A DNA stretch of 49,394 nt from a virus. Under the pieces are notes generated by a model. It was not told where the DNA came from. It did not search any database and was given only the letters and a program-made list of their open reading frames with translations. Below, piece by piece: positions 15,242 to 24,873 of the stretch; position 1 is the stretch's first letter, and every line of letters begins with the position of its first letter. The stretch spans positions 1 through 49,394 of IMG/VR virus record IMGVR_UViG_3300037488_001017; one strand, written 5' to 3'. A program made the position numbers and the translations under genes.

Positions 15242-18200
15242 CGCTTAGGCAGATTGCTCCACACATACCGAGCGTTCTGTTCAATCGGGAAGGTAGTAGT
15301 ACCCGTCGCGTTTGGAACACTGGCACTCATGATGTCCTGATACTGTTCCTTCAAATCCTTATCAATCGAATCAATAGTTCTACTCGACACACTCTCCTCA
15401 CGAACACGCACGGCCTGTTTCATCTGCTGCTGCGTCACCGTAAGTGGCATCCCAAACTGTCTCTCGTAATTAGCCTTGATCTGTCCAGCCTTTGCCATGT
15501 CATTGCCAAGTACAGATGCAATCCATTGCCGACGAATGTCACGCATTTGATCACGGTTTGACAACAGGAACTTGGTGACCTCAGTCTGGTTATTAAACCG
15601 GCCCATGTCGGTACCAATAGATCGCAAGATAATGTCTGCACCCGAGTACATGCCAAGCATTCGTCCCTCTGCGTCATACATAGGGATGTTGCCCTCTGCA
15701 TCAGGTGCACTCCAATCAGCAAACTTCTTCTGCAATCCAAGCGCCTGTAACGCTTCACTCTTTGGAGCACCACCAAGCGCACGACTCAACGCGACCCCAC
15801 CAGGGATAAGGAGTGGAACGATGTCGCTCATCACTTCCTTGTCACCACCAGACATTACCGCTCGGACTCCCGAGTACATGGCTTCTGCAAATGGCGGGGT
15901 CGGCAGCACAAACTTCTTGTCCTTCTCTACATCAATCTCTGGTGCCCAGCCAACAGCAAGTCCACGCGACACATCAGCATCGAACATGTTCTTGAACACC
16001 TCGTATCCAATTGCAGATACACCAAGCATTCGAGCCGCATCAACACCCATGACCCCGTACTTGTTCTTGATTTCCATACCAAGCACGTTGCGCTCACCAC
16101 CAATCATCCCAGGCATAGCAATGATGTTGACTGCTGATCGAACGGGGAACTGAAGGAACTGTCTGATAGCAGGGTTCCGCAAGTAGTCGTTGTAGAACAT
16201 CAACGGCCTATTAAGCGGACTGCTACCAAACTGCATCATCTCAACCGCTTGACGTGCATCTTGCTGCGCACGGTATGGATCCAGCCTATTACTGCGACCG
16301 CCGGCAAGCCAGCCTTCTTCAGCAGCATTCAACACAGCGTTTGCAGTTGCAACACGGTTCACCATTTCCGTTGCTTGAAACGGCTTCATCACTAACTCAA
16401 AGATGCCACCACTTGGCTGCGTTAACTGTGATCCGTATCCAGCCTTCTCAACTGAATTCCATGCAGAACCAATATCAGCAATCTCACGAAGGTTGGTATT
16501 TACACCGCCAGTAAGAGTTCGTTTGAACGAACGATCCATTGCCGCTTCAATCTCTGCTGGAGACGCATTTCGTCCAAGCTTTGATCGTTCTCCCGCATAG
16601 TTGTACATCATCTCTATGGTCTGGCCATAGGCTCGTACTGTGTTCTTAAATCCCAGCTGATGCAAGTTGTGCAAGGGCTGTAACAGATTAGTAAGAGCAG
16701 TGTTGAGGTTCAGACCAATCGTTGAACCGTAGAAAAGCTTTGCAACACCGCTACCAAGTTCTGCACTACCTGTTGGTGATGATGCTCCATACCGACGCAT
16801 ACCACGAACAAACCGTTCTGAAACCCCACCAAGCTTCTCAACTGATTTGAACAAATCTGTGTTGGCTAGTTTCAAAGTCTGCGCGCGGGTCCACTCCGAC
16901 ATGGCTACCGCTGCACCACTCTCCATAGAACGGTATCCCAGTAACGATGGAATCACATGCTTCTCCATGATGTTTGGCAAGTACGCATCAGCTCCGAGTT
17001 GTTCTCGAAGAGCAGACATTTCAGTACTAATCAAATCATGCAAGGACAACCCACCAGCTGGGAGACGAGATTGCGGCGCGTGCTGCGGACGCGAAGACGC
17101 ACGCATTCCCTTGACCATCCCGCCGGTGGGACCAGGGAAACGCACGTTGGTATTTGGACCACGGAAGTCTTGAAGAGCAGCAAGGACATTCTTGTCCGCC
17201 ATTGGATTCTGCGAGAACATCACGACGTCTCGAGCAGCCGATCCAATGTACTTCTGAAGCGCAATGTCGGGAGCCATCTTAAACACCTTGTAGTGTCCGT
17301 TGACATCCGCACGCTTTTGGCTCAGTGTTCTTTCGCGAGCGGACTTGAGCATGTCCTTTAGTTCTGGAGTAGAACCAAACTCGTCAATCAAGAACTGCAC
17401 GTCATCAGGATCCATTGGCGACGAATCGCGCACGCGAAACTTAGTGCGGCCAGACGGCGTTACCTCTCTACCAAACCCCGTTTGAAACCCACCACCCTGT
17501 GGCGCATAGACGGAATCAGCAACCTCTACCTTGGTCCCACCAACATTTTTGTAGGTAACAGATGTGTTGCGCGGCAAGTAGTGCGGGTCATTTACAAGGG
17601 TCTTGTAGGTGTTGACAATCAGTCTTTCCATTTGGTCTGCGGTTGCCCCGCGACCCGGAAACTTCTTGCCGTACTCAATGATTGCACCGGAAACCTCTGG
17701 CGACAACATAGAATTGATGGTCGTTGCCTCATCAAAATTCAAACGACCGTCTTTGCCAATGACACCCTGGTTCCGCAGATCATTGACCGCACCACGGGCA
17801 ATACGGAGGATCTTGTTGTCATCAATCTCAAACCGACCGGTCTTCTTAAACAATCTGTCGTTGCCATACAGCTTGGCTCGAACAGAATTACGCATCTTGT
17901 TTGCGCCACGGATGAGATCCTTCAGTCCAAACTCATCAATATTTGCCTGCAACTTCCCAAGATCACCAATCAACTTCCCTCTACTGATTGTCTGATACTC
18001 AACGGTGGGGCCAGAATGCAACACACCATCACCACGGTTGCCGTCCTTTGAGTACACACTAAACGAGCGGTACTCGCCGGCGTGGCGCTGCGCCTCGGTT
18101 GATGTTGAGTAACTTGTTGCGCTTATGGCATCATCAATCTGGACATCACCGGCAGCATCCTTAGAGATCTTTAGGAAGTTTGCCTCGCCCTTAATGAGCG

Positions 18201-18951
18201 CTTTGTTGAGTTGCTTAAATGCCTTCTTGCCAACATTCAACCACTCACTTTGGTTCTTACCAGCAGCGTCTTTCCAACTAGTCAACACCTCATACGAGTT
18301 AGGCTTGAGTCCCGTCACATACTTGAACTCAGCAGCCTTGTCGTAGCCAGAGAGCTTTGCATGGAGAGTCCCACGAATGCGTTTGAGGTCGTACTCAACA
18401 TTTGCATTTGGAGCCATCTCTGGATCAAGACTAGTAACCTTGACACGATGCTTTGTGCTCAAGAGTTCAAGCACACTGGTAACACCTGGTGTTACATCCT
18501 TTGAGAAATTACGCTGAAGCCGCTGAAGCGAGTCAGGAATAGCCTCAAGCAACTTGTGCATTCGAGTTCCCTGTAACTCTTGCGATGCACTTAACCCACC
18601 AATAAAGCGGAGCGCAGGCCATTGGGACTTTGCCCATTGACCAAAGCCAGCCTTCTCAACACCACCCATAAACATGCGTCCGCTCTTGGCAAAGTTCTTA
18701 GTTGCCATAGCCCCACCAGCAACAAAGGCTAACCAAGTAAGCGGGTTGGCAAGGACATCGACAATAGTATCGGTGACTGCATTGTCACCCATACTCTTCT
18801 TCAATTGCGTCGTATAAGTCTCGCGCTCACGTGGCGACAGCGCCGAAGGATCTGTGAGAGTCCTTCGGACGCTGTCGCTTGAGGCAATGCCATTCCCTAA
18901 CTGCGTGAGAATGACAGCAGGCTTGTCGTAGATCCGAATCGGATCAAACAT
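15238..18951 (-). CDS. Large internal virion / ejection protein
   Basis: This 1237-residue protein is the last gene of the late operon. It begins with a helical, partly hydrophobic region (membrane-like segment about 65-85, PLTWLAFVAGGAMATKNF), followed by long alpha-helical and Ala/Gly-rich domains. The size, last position and LNTALTNLLQPLHNLHQLGF-like helical region around 740-760 fit the largest internal or ejection proteins of T7-type and related podoviruses. No lytic transglycosylase catalytic pattern was convincingly seen. AAGG at the right spacing precedes the ATG. Confidence 0.65.
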   Translation of the reverse strand: MFDPIRIYDKPAVILTQLGNGIASSDSVRRTLTDPSALSPRERETYTTQLKKSMGDNAVTDTIVDVLANPLTWLAFVAGGAMATKNFAKSGRMFMGGVEKAGFGQWAKSQWPALRFIGGLSASQELQGTRMHKLLEAIPDSLQRLQRNFSKDVTPGVTSVLELLSTKHRVKVTSLDPEMAPNANVEYDLKRIRGTLHAKLSGYDKAAEFKYVTGLKPNSYEVLTSWKDAAGKNQSEWLNVGKKAFKQLNKALIKGEANFLKISKDAAGDVQIDDAISATSYSTSTEAQRHAGEYRSFSVYSKDGNRGDGVLHSGPTVEYQTISRGKLIGDLGKLQANIDEFGLKDLIRGANKMRNSVRAKLYGNDRLFKKTGRFEIDDNKILRIARGAVNDLRNQGVIGKDGRLNFDEATTINSMLSPEVSGAIIEYGKKFPGRGATADQMERLIVNTYKTLVNDPHYLPRNTSVTYKNVGGTKVEVADSVYAPQGGGFQTGFGREVTPSGRTKFRVRDSSPMDPDDVQFLIDEFGSTPELKDMLKSARERTLSQKRADVNGHYKVFKMAPDIALQKYIGSAARDVVMFSQNPMADKNVLAALQDFRGPNTNVRFPGPTGGMVKGMRASSRPQHAPQSRLPAGGLSLHDLISTEMSALREQLGADAYLPNIMEKHVIPSLLGYRSMESGAAVAMSEWTRAQTLKLANTDLFKSVEKLGGVSERFVRGMRRYGASSPTGSAELGSGVAKLFYGSTIGLNLNTALTNLLQPLHNLHQLGFKNTVRAYGQTIEMMYNYAGERSKLGRNASPAEIEAAMDRSFKRTLTGGVNTNLREIADIGSAWNSVEKAGYGSQLTQPSGGIFELVMKPFQATEMVNRVATANAVLNAAEEGWLAGGRSNRLDPYRAQQDARQAVEMMQFGSSPLNRPLMFYNDYLRNPAIRQFLQFPVRSAVNIIAMPGMIGGERNVLGMEIKNKYGVMGVDAARMLGVSAIGYEVFKNMFDADVSRGLAVGWAPEIDVEKDKKFVLPTPPFAEAMYSGVRAVMSGGDKEVMSDIVPLLIPGGVALSRALGGAPKSEALQALGLQKKFADWSAPDAEGNIPMYDAEGRMLGMYSGADIILRSIGTDMGRFNNQTEVTKFLLSNRDQMRDIRRQWIASVLGNDMAKAGQIKANYERQFGMPLTVTQQQMKQAVRVREESVSSRTIDSIDKDLKEQYQDIMSASVPNATGTTTFPIEQNARYVWSNLPKR

Positions 18952-18964
18952 TCGTTACCTTAAA

Positions 18965-19408
18965 TCAAAGGTATCGGTACGTGATAAGAACTCCACAAAC
19001 ACCACTTGCATTGGTTGCACTACTTGAGTGGTTAAAGCCAACGTATGCACCAGCTGGAATAGTTGGTGGCAAGTTGTCCGTAGTAGTAACATCAATTGGG
19101 CATGAAACGGTTGTGCTTGCTACCGCGGCTGCCGAGGCTGCTCCAAGAGTTGTATTGAGTACGGTGGCTGGAAGGACAGTTCCATCAACTGCGCGAACGT
19201 CGTATCCAGCAGTATAGGTCACTGTGCCAACAGCAGTGCTGCCAGTAACAACCTTTAGTGCAAGAATCTTGCATGGAGCGGTAGTCTGGAATACGCGATA
19301 TGCACCAGCAGTAGCTGCTGGAATTACAGTACCAACAGCCAGCATGTTGAGTGGGATGTATTCCGTAATGTCAGTACCACGAAAATCTGTGCTTGCAATG
19401 AGTGCCAT
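18965..19408 (-). CDS. Small beta-rich virion protein
   Basis: A 147-residue protein, Thr/Ala/Val-rich with repeated hydrophobic strands and few charges, consistent with a decoration or minor virion protein. It starts with MALIASTDFRGTDIT after AAAGGACACTCAC, a good Shine-Dalgarno. It has a 13-base gap to the large internal protein and 24 bases from the next upstream gene. Similar in style to the protein at 19433 and to the one at 7317. Confidence 0.6.
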   Translation of the reverse strand: MALIASTDFRGTDITEYIPLNMLAVGTVIPAATAGAYRVFQTTAPCKILALKVVTGSTAVGTVTYTAGYDVRAVDGTVLPATVLNTTLGAASAAAVASTTVSCPIDVTTTDNLPPTIPAGAYVGFNHSSSATNASGVCGVLITYRYL

Positions 19409-19432
19409 GTGAGTGTCCTTTAAGGAAGAAGA

Positions 19433-19852
19433 TTACTTGAGTCGTGAGCGGAATCGAATGGTGATGCAACCGTGAACTTGTCCAAGATCGGCATTGGCTT
19501 TTAGAATCAGCCAGTTGCCCGCAGGGACAAAGTTGTTGTTTGAATTAATGGTTGTCGTAGCAGTACCAAGCACATTTAGTGGGATGGTTGCAGTCTGCAA
19601 TGACAACCCGGTGGTTGCCTGCGGCGTAGCAGCATGAATAATTTCAGCTGTATCCGCAAGAGTTTCAATAACAGCAACACCGTAAGTAATGCTGTCAATA
19701 ACAATGCCGGTTCCGTTGGTTGCACGTGGCTCCACGTACATCAATGGAAGCGTATCGTTACCAGTAGGCACCATTGCATGGAAAAACGGAATGGTGACGA
19801 TCTGGAAGTAGTCGGGGTAGTGTTCGTTAGGAAGAATGTTTTCGCCAGCCAT
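19433..19852 (-). CDS. Small beta-rich virion protein
   Basis: A 139-residue protein. The N-terminus (MAGENILPNEHYPDYFQIV) and the Thr/Ile/Val-rich remainder suggest a beta-sandwich virion component. AGGAG precedes the ATG by 7 bases. It forms a pair with the gene at 18965 and may be a capsid decoration or a minor tail protein; the assignment is by composition and position only. Confidence 0.55.
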   Translation of the reverse strand: MAGENILPNEHYPDYFQIVTIPFFHAMVPTGNDTLPLMYVEPRATNGTGIVIDSITYGVAVIETLADTAEIIHAATPQATTGLSLQTATIPLNVLGTATTTINSNNNFVPAGNWLILKANADLGQVHGCITIRFRSRLK

Positions 19853-19882
19853 GTGTATCTCCTGTTGGGGTTAATCGTGGTG

Positions 19883-20653
19883 TTAATTGTACTGAGCGTT
19901 GGACATTCCAGCACCCAGTTCTTGCAAAAGATCGTTTCTTACAGACCCGCCAATGACAACTGCGCCAGACGGAAGCGTCCGGCCAGCAGCAATTCTCATG
20001 TAAAGGTCAGGAGCCTCCGACTGAAGGCGCATCAAATTCTGGTCAATGCTGCTTTGAATGTGGAGTTTGTTCTCCCGATTCTGCATCATCTGAAGAGCGT
20101 CACGGTGGGCCTGTTGTTCAAGATCAGCCCTTGAACGAGCCTCTTCCTCGGCATAGTCATTCCGATACTTCTTGATTGCACCCAAGCCAACACCAGCAGC
20201 AGCACCGCCAAGCAGCGCACCAAGCATCCCAAGCGGACCGCCGGCCTTACTCTGCATAAAACGCTTGCCAACAAGACCAGCCGTAAACGCTGGACCCTGT
20301 CCCGCCGCATATGACATTGACATCTTCCCTGGTGGGCGACGCAACGGAATCATGCGACCGTCAGGCAACTTAATCCGAGTCATAGAACCCGACCCAGTAA
20401 TGTCTGGGTTCAACGGATTTGGATTCTTAAGAGCGGATTGCGGTTGAGGCTCCTGCGGAAGCGGCTTGAACTTCAAACCCCGCAGTTCTTCAACGCGCTC
20501 CCTAGACTTAGTACCCTTTTTCTTTTTAACCCTTTCCTTCTTAGTTTCAGGATTAGGATTCTTTGGAAACATTTTGCGTCGGGCAGCCAGTTTTCTTTTG
20601 GCTGATTGAACGTTTCTATCGTCCGGCGGATTAGTGGTTTGTTGGTCTTCCAA
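19883..20653 (-). CDS. Probable internal virion protein, basic then Gly-rich
   Basis: The open frame runs to 20749, but overlap with the upstream gene and an AGAGG before TTG at 20653 make a 256-residue start there more likely. The first 60 residues are Lys/Arg-rich (KRKLAARRKMF, KKERVKKKKG); then comes a Gly/Ala-rich hydrophobic region (about 145-175, GPLGMLGALLGGAAAGVGLG) and a helical C-terminus. The basic head plus hydrophobic segment fits a small ejected or membrane-interacting internal protein. The TTG start is an inference. Confidence 0.5.
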   Translation of the reverse strand: MEDQQTTNPPDDRNVQSAKRKLAARRKMFPKNPNPETKKERVKKKKGTKSRERVEELRGLKFKPLPQEPQPQSALKNPNPLNPDITGSGSMTRIKLPDGRMIPLRRPPGKMSMSYAAGQGPAFTAGLVGKRFMQSKAGGPLGMLGALLGGAAAGVGLGAIKKYRNDYAEEEARSRADLEQQAHRDALQMMQNRENKLHIQSSIDQNLMRLQSEAPDLYMRIAAGRTLPSGAVVIGGSVRNDLLQELGAGMSNAQYN

Positions 20654-20654
20654 A

Positions 20655-21428
20655 TTAACCTCTATCGCTGTTGATGATAGACATGATCTCAGCCGGTGAA
20701 AGGGTGCGCTCTGATTGCAACTGCGCGAGTCGAGCAGTATCCCCACCAATCAGGCCGGCAAGTTGGGAAGAATTACCAAAGTTAGAACTGCGGTACATCT
20801 TCTCGTCCAAGTTGTTTCCTGCGTAGCCAAGGTTGCGAGCGCTGCTCAATTCTGATTGCTCAGCAAGCAAGTCACCCATACGCGGTTCTTCTTCCATAAG
20901 ACCAGCCATGCCACCCATGCCACCACCCATGTCGCCCATTTCGCCGCCACCGCCTTCAAGCTCATCTTGAATCTTCTTTTGGGTCAACATGCTGTTACGC
21001 ATTTGCTCTTCTTCGCTGCCACTAGCCAAACGATCCACAATCATTGGGATCAAAGTAAATGCAAGAGCAAGCGGAATGTTGCCAGCCATAGTCCTCATAA
21101 ACCCAGGAGCGGCAGCTGCACCGGCTGCACCAGTAGCAGCTTTACCACCAGTACCAAACAGTACATTCATTCCCTTCCTAAGCAATCCTGGCTTGCCATC
21201 AACAGGAGGCTTTGGTGTTGCTTTTGCTTTTGCCCTTGAAGTAGGTCGTCGGCCACTACTACGACGAGTACGGGCCTTCTTTGGAAGTGGATTATCTCCA
21301 GCAGTAGTTGCAGTCTTAGTCTTCCTTGGCTTCTTCTTTGTGCCATCAAGAGTGTCAAAGTTCAAAGCACTCTCTTTAGTGGCAGAAGCAGAATCTGGTT
21401 CCAAACCAATTACATCTTCTATTTTCAT
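20655..21428 (-). CDS. Probable internal virion protein
   Basis: A 257-residue protein with an N-terminal Lys/Arg/Thr/Ser-rich region (about 30-75, with KKKPRKTK and ARTRRSSGRR), then Gly/Ala helical region (85-135), a Gly/Met-rich stretch (GEMGDMGGGMGGMAG) and a helical tail. It overlaps the 116-residue gene by 4 bases (ATGA). The composition resembles the neighbour at 19883 and suggests a related pair of internal or DNA-associated virion proteins. Confidence 0.5.
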   Translation of the reverse strand: MKIEDVIGLEPDSASATKESALNFDTLDGTKKKPRKTKTATTAGDNPLPKKARTRRSSGRRPTSRAKAKATPKPPVDGKPGLLRKGMNVLFGTGGKAATGAAGAAAAPGFMRTMAGNIPLALAFTLIPMIVDRLASGSEEEQMRNSMLTQKKIQDELEGGGGEMGDMGGGMGGMAGLMEEEPRMGDLLAEQSELSSARNLGYAGNNLDEKMYRSSNFGNSSQLAGLIGGDTARLAQLQSERTLSPAEIMSIINSDRG

Positions 21429-21775
21429 TTGTAAAACTCCACTGTGTTGGATGGATCAATCAAAGTTGACATTGCAGCTGGAACAAACACACCAACAGTG
21501 CAATCCCACTTGTCGTCCTGTTTGATAATCATAAATGCAGAATTAACCTGTGACCAAATTGGATCGTCCCGAAGACTCCACAACCAGCCGCGTATTGCCT
21601 TGTGTGTTGGCTTGCTCGTTGACCACCTTCGGCTGGTGGTTCCACAATCGTAGAACATTAGGTCATTGTCAAGGGCAAGACCAATGCAATCTTCAGCGTC
21701 TTTGTTGACAATAGCAACTCCATATTGAGTTACAGAGTCAAACGCTAATCGGACTGCTTCTTTCCAAAGGTTCAT
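21425..21775 (-). CDS. Hypothetical protein in the internal virion cluster
   Basis: A 116-residue protein, soluble, with a mix of strands and Trp residues (WKEAVRLAFDS, GWLWSLRDDPIW, DDKWDCTVGVF). It has ATGA overlaps with both neighbours, so it is tightly coupled within the virion gene string. No family recognised; it could be an assembly chaperone or a small structural protein. Confidence 0.6.
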   Translation of the reverse strand: MNLWKEAVRLAFDSVTQYGVAIVNKDAEDCIGLALDNDLMFYDCGTTSRRWSTSKPTHKAIRGWLWSLRDDPIWSQVNSAFMIIKQDDKWDCTVGVFVPAAMSTLIDPSNTVEFYK

Positions 21776-23469
21776 GGCGCTCTCTTGGTCATATTTGATT
21801 CAGCTTCTTTAATCAAGTCAGCGTATGAACGAGAACTTGGGTTGTCAAACAGACCTTGCAAGCGTTGCTCTTCAGCGGCGGTTTCTGAAATCTTGCCCGT
21901 GTGACCAGCGAGAAGCTTCTCTATATCCTTGGGAGACATCTTTACGCCATTGAACTCTTGGTCACCAAGATTCTCAGAACGCATGATCTCATCAATGAGG
22001 TCTTCGTCGTTGGACATTCCACCGTAAACGCCAGTGCGCTTGCCCATCTTGTCCATACGAGAAACTTCTTTAAGCAAGTCTTCTCGGTCAATTGATTGGT
22101 TGTTACCAAGTGCAACATCTAGCTTCCGTACAATTCTTGACATCGCATCAATATCGTTGTCTGGCATTGCAAACGCAATCATTCTGCTCTTGGTAGCAAG
22201 ACCACGGAAGTATTGAAGCGTGCCAGACATGGCTTTGGTTTGAATAGTTTCACGACCACCATTGGCATTAAGCGCTTCTCTACGTTGTGCTTCTAACTTC
22301 ATGATCCCGTCAGTATTCTTACTAGGATCTCCACCTTCAATTTGAGCAGCAATATTCAAGAGCGTGTGCTTGATGACTTCACTTGGAACACCAAATTGAG
22401 ATAGTGCCTGAGCAATATCTAACTTAGACATTCCAATTTCATTTCCCTGTTCATCTCGCTGGGGAGTCAATTGCTGTTGAATAAAAGTATCAAGATCAGC
22501 CGGTGCAATTTTTCCACCAGTTGCATTTGAGATTGCAGTAGCAACGTGCTTTGCCAGAGTTGCATTTACCTCATGAGTAACTGCATCCGAATCAATTTGC
22601 ATGTCTTCTTCTGGACTAGTAATACCAGCACCAAAAGCATTGACAAAGTCACGGGTATTTGGATTGCTTCCAAATACAGTGTCTTTCAATCCAGTTAAGC
22701 CAGGCGAATTAACAAGTCCCTCTGATGGCTTTAGGAATTGATATCCGTGGGTTATGCCTGTGTCATCAATGTAACCAATTTCGCCTTCACTCTTTTGCGT
22801 AAGACCTTTAAGAGTAGTTGCGTTCTCTCTTCCTCGGCGAATAAATTGATCGTGAATATTACGCAACGCGTCATCCGAAGCACGACCGGCAGCATCGCGA
22901 GATGTCTTGTTCATCTCTTGAAGTTGCTGTTGGGTTTGCTTTGCGTGATCAAGAATGGTCTTTATTTCAGACATACGCTTGCCGGCCAAAAGCTTTGCGG
23001 TGCCAATATCCCCCGAAAGGTCAGAAGCCTTCTTGCGCTGCGCTGCAATCATAGGAGCAAGTCTCTCACGCTCAGCACCAATTGACTGTGCAAACTTCAA
23101 CTCAAGGATCTTGTTTTGTGCGTTGACACGGAAAAGATCATCCTGAAGCTTTCGAGTGTTTTCATCACTCCTATCCCTAGATGCAATGTTTGCCTTATCG
23201 CTTTCTTTGCGCGCATCAATTTCATTCTTAGAAACTGATTCACGGGAAGCAATTTCTTGCTTTCCAAGTTCTGTTTGCTGTGCTACTTGAGCTGCATTTG
23301 CTTCGCGATTTGCAGCAGAATCAAGAAGATCATTGGCATTCTTCTGCTTGTTATTAAGCAAGCCAGCGTAGCCAAGTCCAACATTTGCAGCATTTGGATC
23401 GCCCATTTGAAACTGCTGCATAGCAGGGGCGCTACCTTGTGAAACGGCTGATACGGGTTGAATTGCCAT
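21772..23469 (-). CDS. Coiled-coil internal virion protein
   Basis: A 565-residue, mostly alpha-helical protein with a long coiled coil (roughly 40-200, Gln/Lys/Glu/Ala-rich, for example KQEIASRESVSKNEIDARKE in region 75-95). A globular middle region (about 225-300) follows. Long helical proteins at this point in podovirus late operons are typically internal virion or ejection proteins. It overlaps the next gene's start (ATGA). The start MAIQPVSAVSQG follows GGAAACAC. Confidence 0.55.
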   Translation of the reverse strand: MAIQPVSAVSQGSAPAMQQFQMGDPNAANVGLGYAGLLNNKQKNANDLLDSAANREANAAQVAQQTELGKQEIASRESVSKNEIDARKESDKANIASRDRSDENTRKLQDDLFRVNAQNKILELKFAQSIGAERERLAPMIAAQRKKASDLSGDIGTAKLLAGKRMSEIKTILDHAKQTQQQLQEMNKTSRDAAGRASDDALRNIHDQFIRRGRENATTLKGLTQKSEGEIGYIDDTGITHGYQFLKPSEGLVNSPGLTGLKDTVFGSNPNTRDFVNAFGAGITSPEEDMQIDSDAVTHEVNATLAKHVATAISNATGGKIAPADLDTFIQQQLTPQRDEQGNEIGMSKLDIAQALSQFGVPSEVIKHTLLNIAAQIEGGDPSKNTDGIMKLEAQRREALNANGGRETIQTKAMSGTLQYFRGLATKSRMIAFAMPDNDIDAMSRIVRKLDVALGNNQSIDREDLLKEVSRMDKMGKRTGVYGGMSNDEDLIDEIMRSENLGDQEFNGVKMSPKDIEKLLAGHTGKISETAAEEQRLQGLFDNPSSRSYADLIKEAESNMTKRAP

Positions 23470-23478
23470 GTGTTTCCT

Positions 23479-24873
23479 TTATGCGTATCCACCGAACCGA
23501 TTACCACGTCGTCCTTGACCAAGAAGGCCTTGCATACGACCACCAAACCGCTCGCTTGTTTCGCTTCCGGGCCGCATGTTCTGCGCGTTCATCATTGCAA
23601 GAATGGTGTCTGCAAGTTGCGGAGCGCCATACGGATTCTCTTGAATGATTGCAAGACGAGTGCGGTCATTGTTTGTCTGCGCTTGCATTGCAGCAGCCAA
23701 CGCGCTGTTACTCAAACTGCCGTTAAACTGTGACTGCTGCTGCATCATTTGGTAACCAGCCATGAGCGCACGCTGGTTGTCCTGGCTTGCTTGCATCCCC
23801 AGCCCACCAGCAATGGAAGCACCCTGTTGTGCCAACCCACCCAGCGTAGATCCCATACTCATTTGGGAATTACCAAGGTTTGTCCTTGCAGCAAGCAACG
23901 AGTTGGCTGCTTCTGAATCAGCCTGAGAAGCATACGATGCAGTCTGTTGGCGCATCGTGTTGTTCAGGTTGTCCATTGCAGCTTGCTTGTCATCAGGACT
24001 CATGTTTGGGTCCGATTGAATTTGCTGCTTAGCAGATGCAAACTGGCTTTGAATGCCTGAAACCCCACCAGCAACCGTGTCCTTGCGGAAGAAGTCCTGT
24101 TGTTCAATTGCGTTTGCTTGGGTATCAACACCCTTCTGCATGTCGGCGCGCGCGTTGGTGTTAGCAGCATTGATTGATTGGCGTGCACGGTCGTACACAG
24201 CATTTGATTGCCGGCCCTGTTCACGCAATTCATTCAAGCCGTCTTGTGCAATTTGATTACCTTGTTGAGCATTCTGATTTGCCATGCCAACCCCACCATA
24301 GCCCATGGCTGTACCCTGCTGGACACTGTTGCTCAAGTTAGCAAGATCGCCTCGCTGGCTACTCATGGCGTTATCCATGTTTTCGTAGTCGCGTGCGTAA
24401 CCTTCACTCAAGAAATCGCCGGCAGCAATACCACTTCCACCACGTTGTGGTCTGCCGTTCATCATGTTCATAAACTGTTGACGAGCATACGAGTCACTTG
24501 CACTTGGAGCTCCATACATAGCACCAGGTCCATGCGGACTACCACTTGCACTTACGCCACGACCAACTCCCATAAGACGACTTAAAGAATTACCCCCAAC
24601 AGAGTTGTCGCTATTGCGGTTCATCATCGGGATGTTTCCACCACGCGAACCACCAAACATACTACTCATGCTGCCGCCATGCGTTTGCATTGGTGGGTTC
24701 ATTCCAGGAGGCATCTGTGCATCCGGATTAACGTAACCCTGCCGAGGCGATCCATCTCGATTACGACCACGGGAGCGACCAACACCGCCAAAACCTCTTG
24801 CGCCAACTCCGCGGCCAGCGGTTCCGCCACCGGTACGGTTACTTGAATCAAAGTTTCCAAATGGGCTAGGCAT
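23479..24873 (-). CDS. Gly/Asn/Gln-rich low-complexity virion protein
   Basis: The ATG at 24873 (MPSPFGNFDSS) follows GAAAGGAAC; the upstream extension to 24900 lacks a Shine-Dalgarno. The 464-residue product has an Arg/Gly/Asn/Met/Ser-rich first half (MGVGRGVSASGSPHGPG, GGSRGGN) and a Gln/Ala/Asn-rich helical second half. It is similar in composition to internal virion proteins of several podoviruses. It overlaps the nozzle gene's end by 8 bases. No catalytic motif seen. Confidence 0.55.
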   Translation of the reverse strand: MPSPFGNFDSSNRTGGGTAGRGVGARGFGGVGRSRGRNRDGSPRQGYVNPDAQMPPGMNPPMQTHGGSMSSMFGGSRGGNIPMMNRNSDNSVGGNSLSRLMGVGRGVSASGSPHGPGAMYGAPSASDSYARQQFMNMMNGRPQRGGSGIAAGDFLSEGYARDYENMDNAMSSQRGDLANLSNSVQQGTAMGYGGVGMANQNAQQGNQIAQDGLNELREQGRQSNAVYDRARQSINAANTNARADMQKGVDTQANAIEQQDFFRKDTVAGGVSGIQSQFASAKQQIQSDPNMSPDDKQAAMDNLNNTMRQQTASYASQADSEAANSLLAARTNLGNSQMSMGSTLGGLAQQGASIAGGLGMQASQDNQRALMAGYQMMQQQSQFNGSLSNSALAAAMQAQTNNDRTRLAIIQENPYGAPQLADTILAMMNAQNMRPGSETSERFGGRMQGLLGQGRRGNRFGGYA

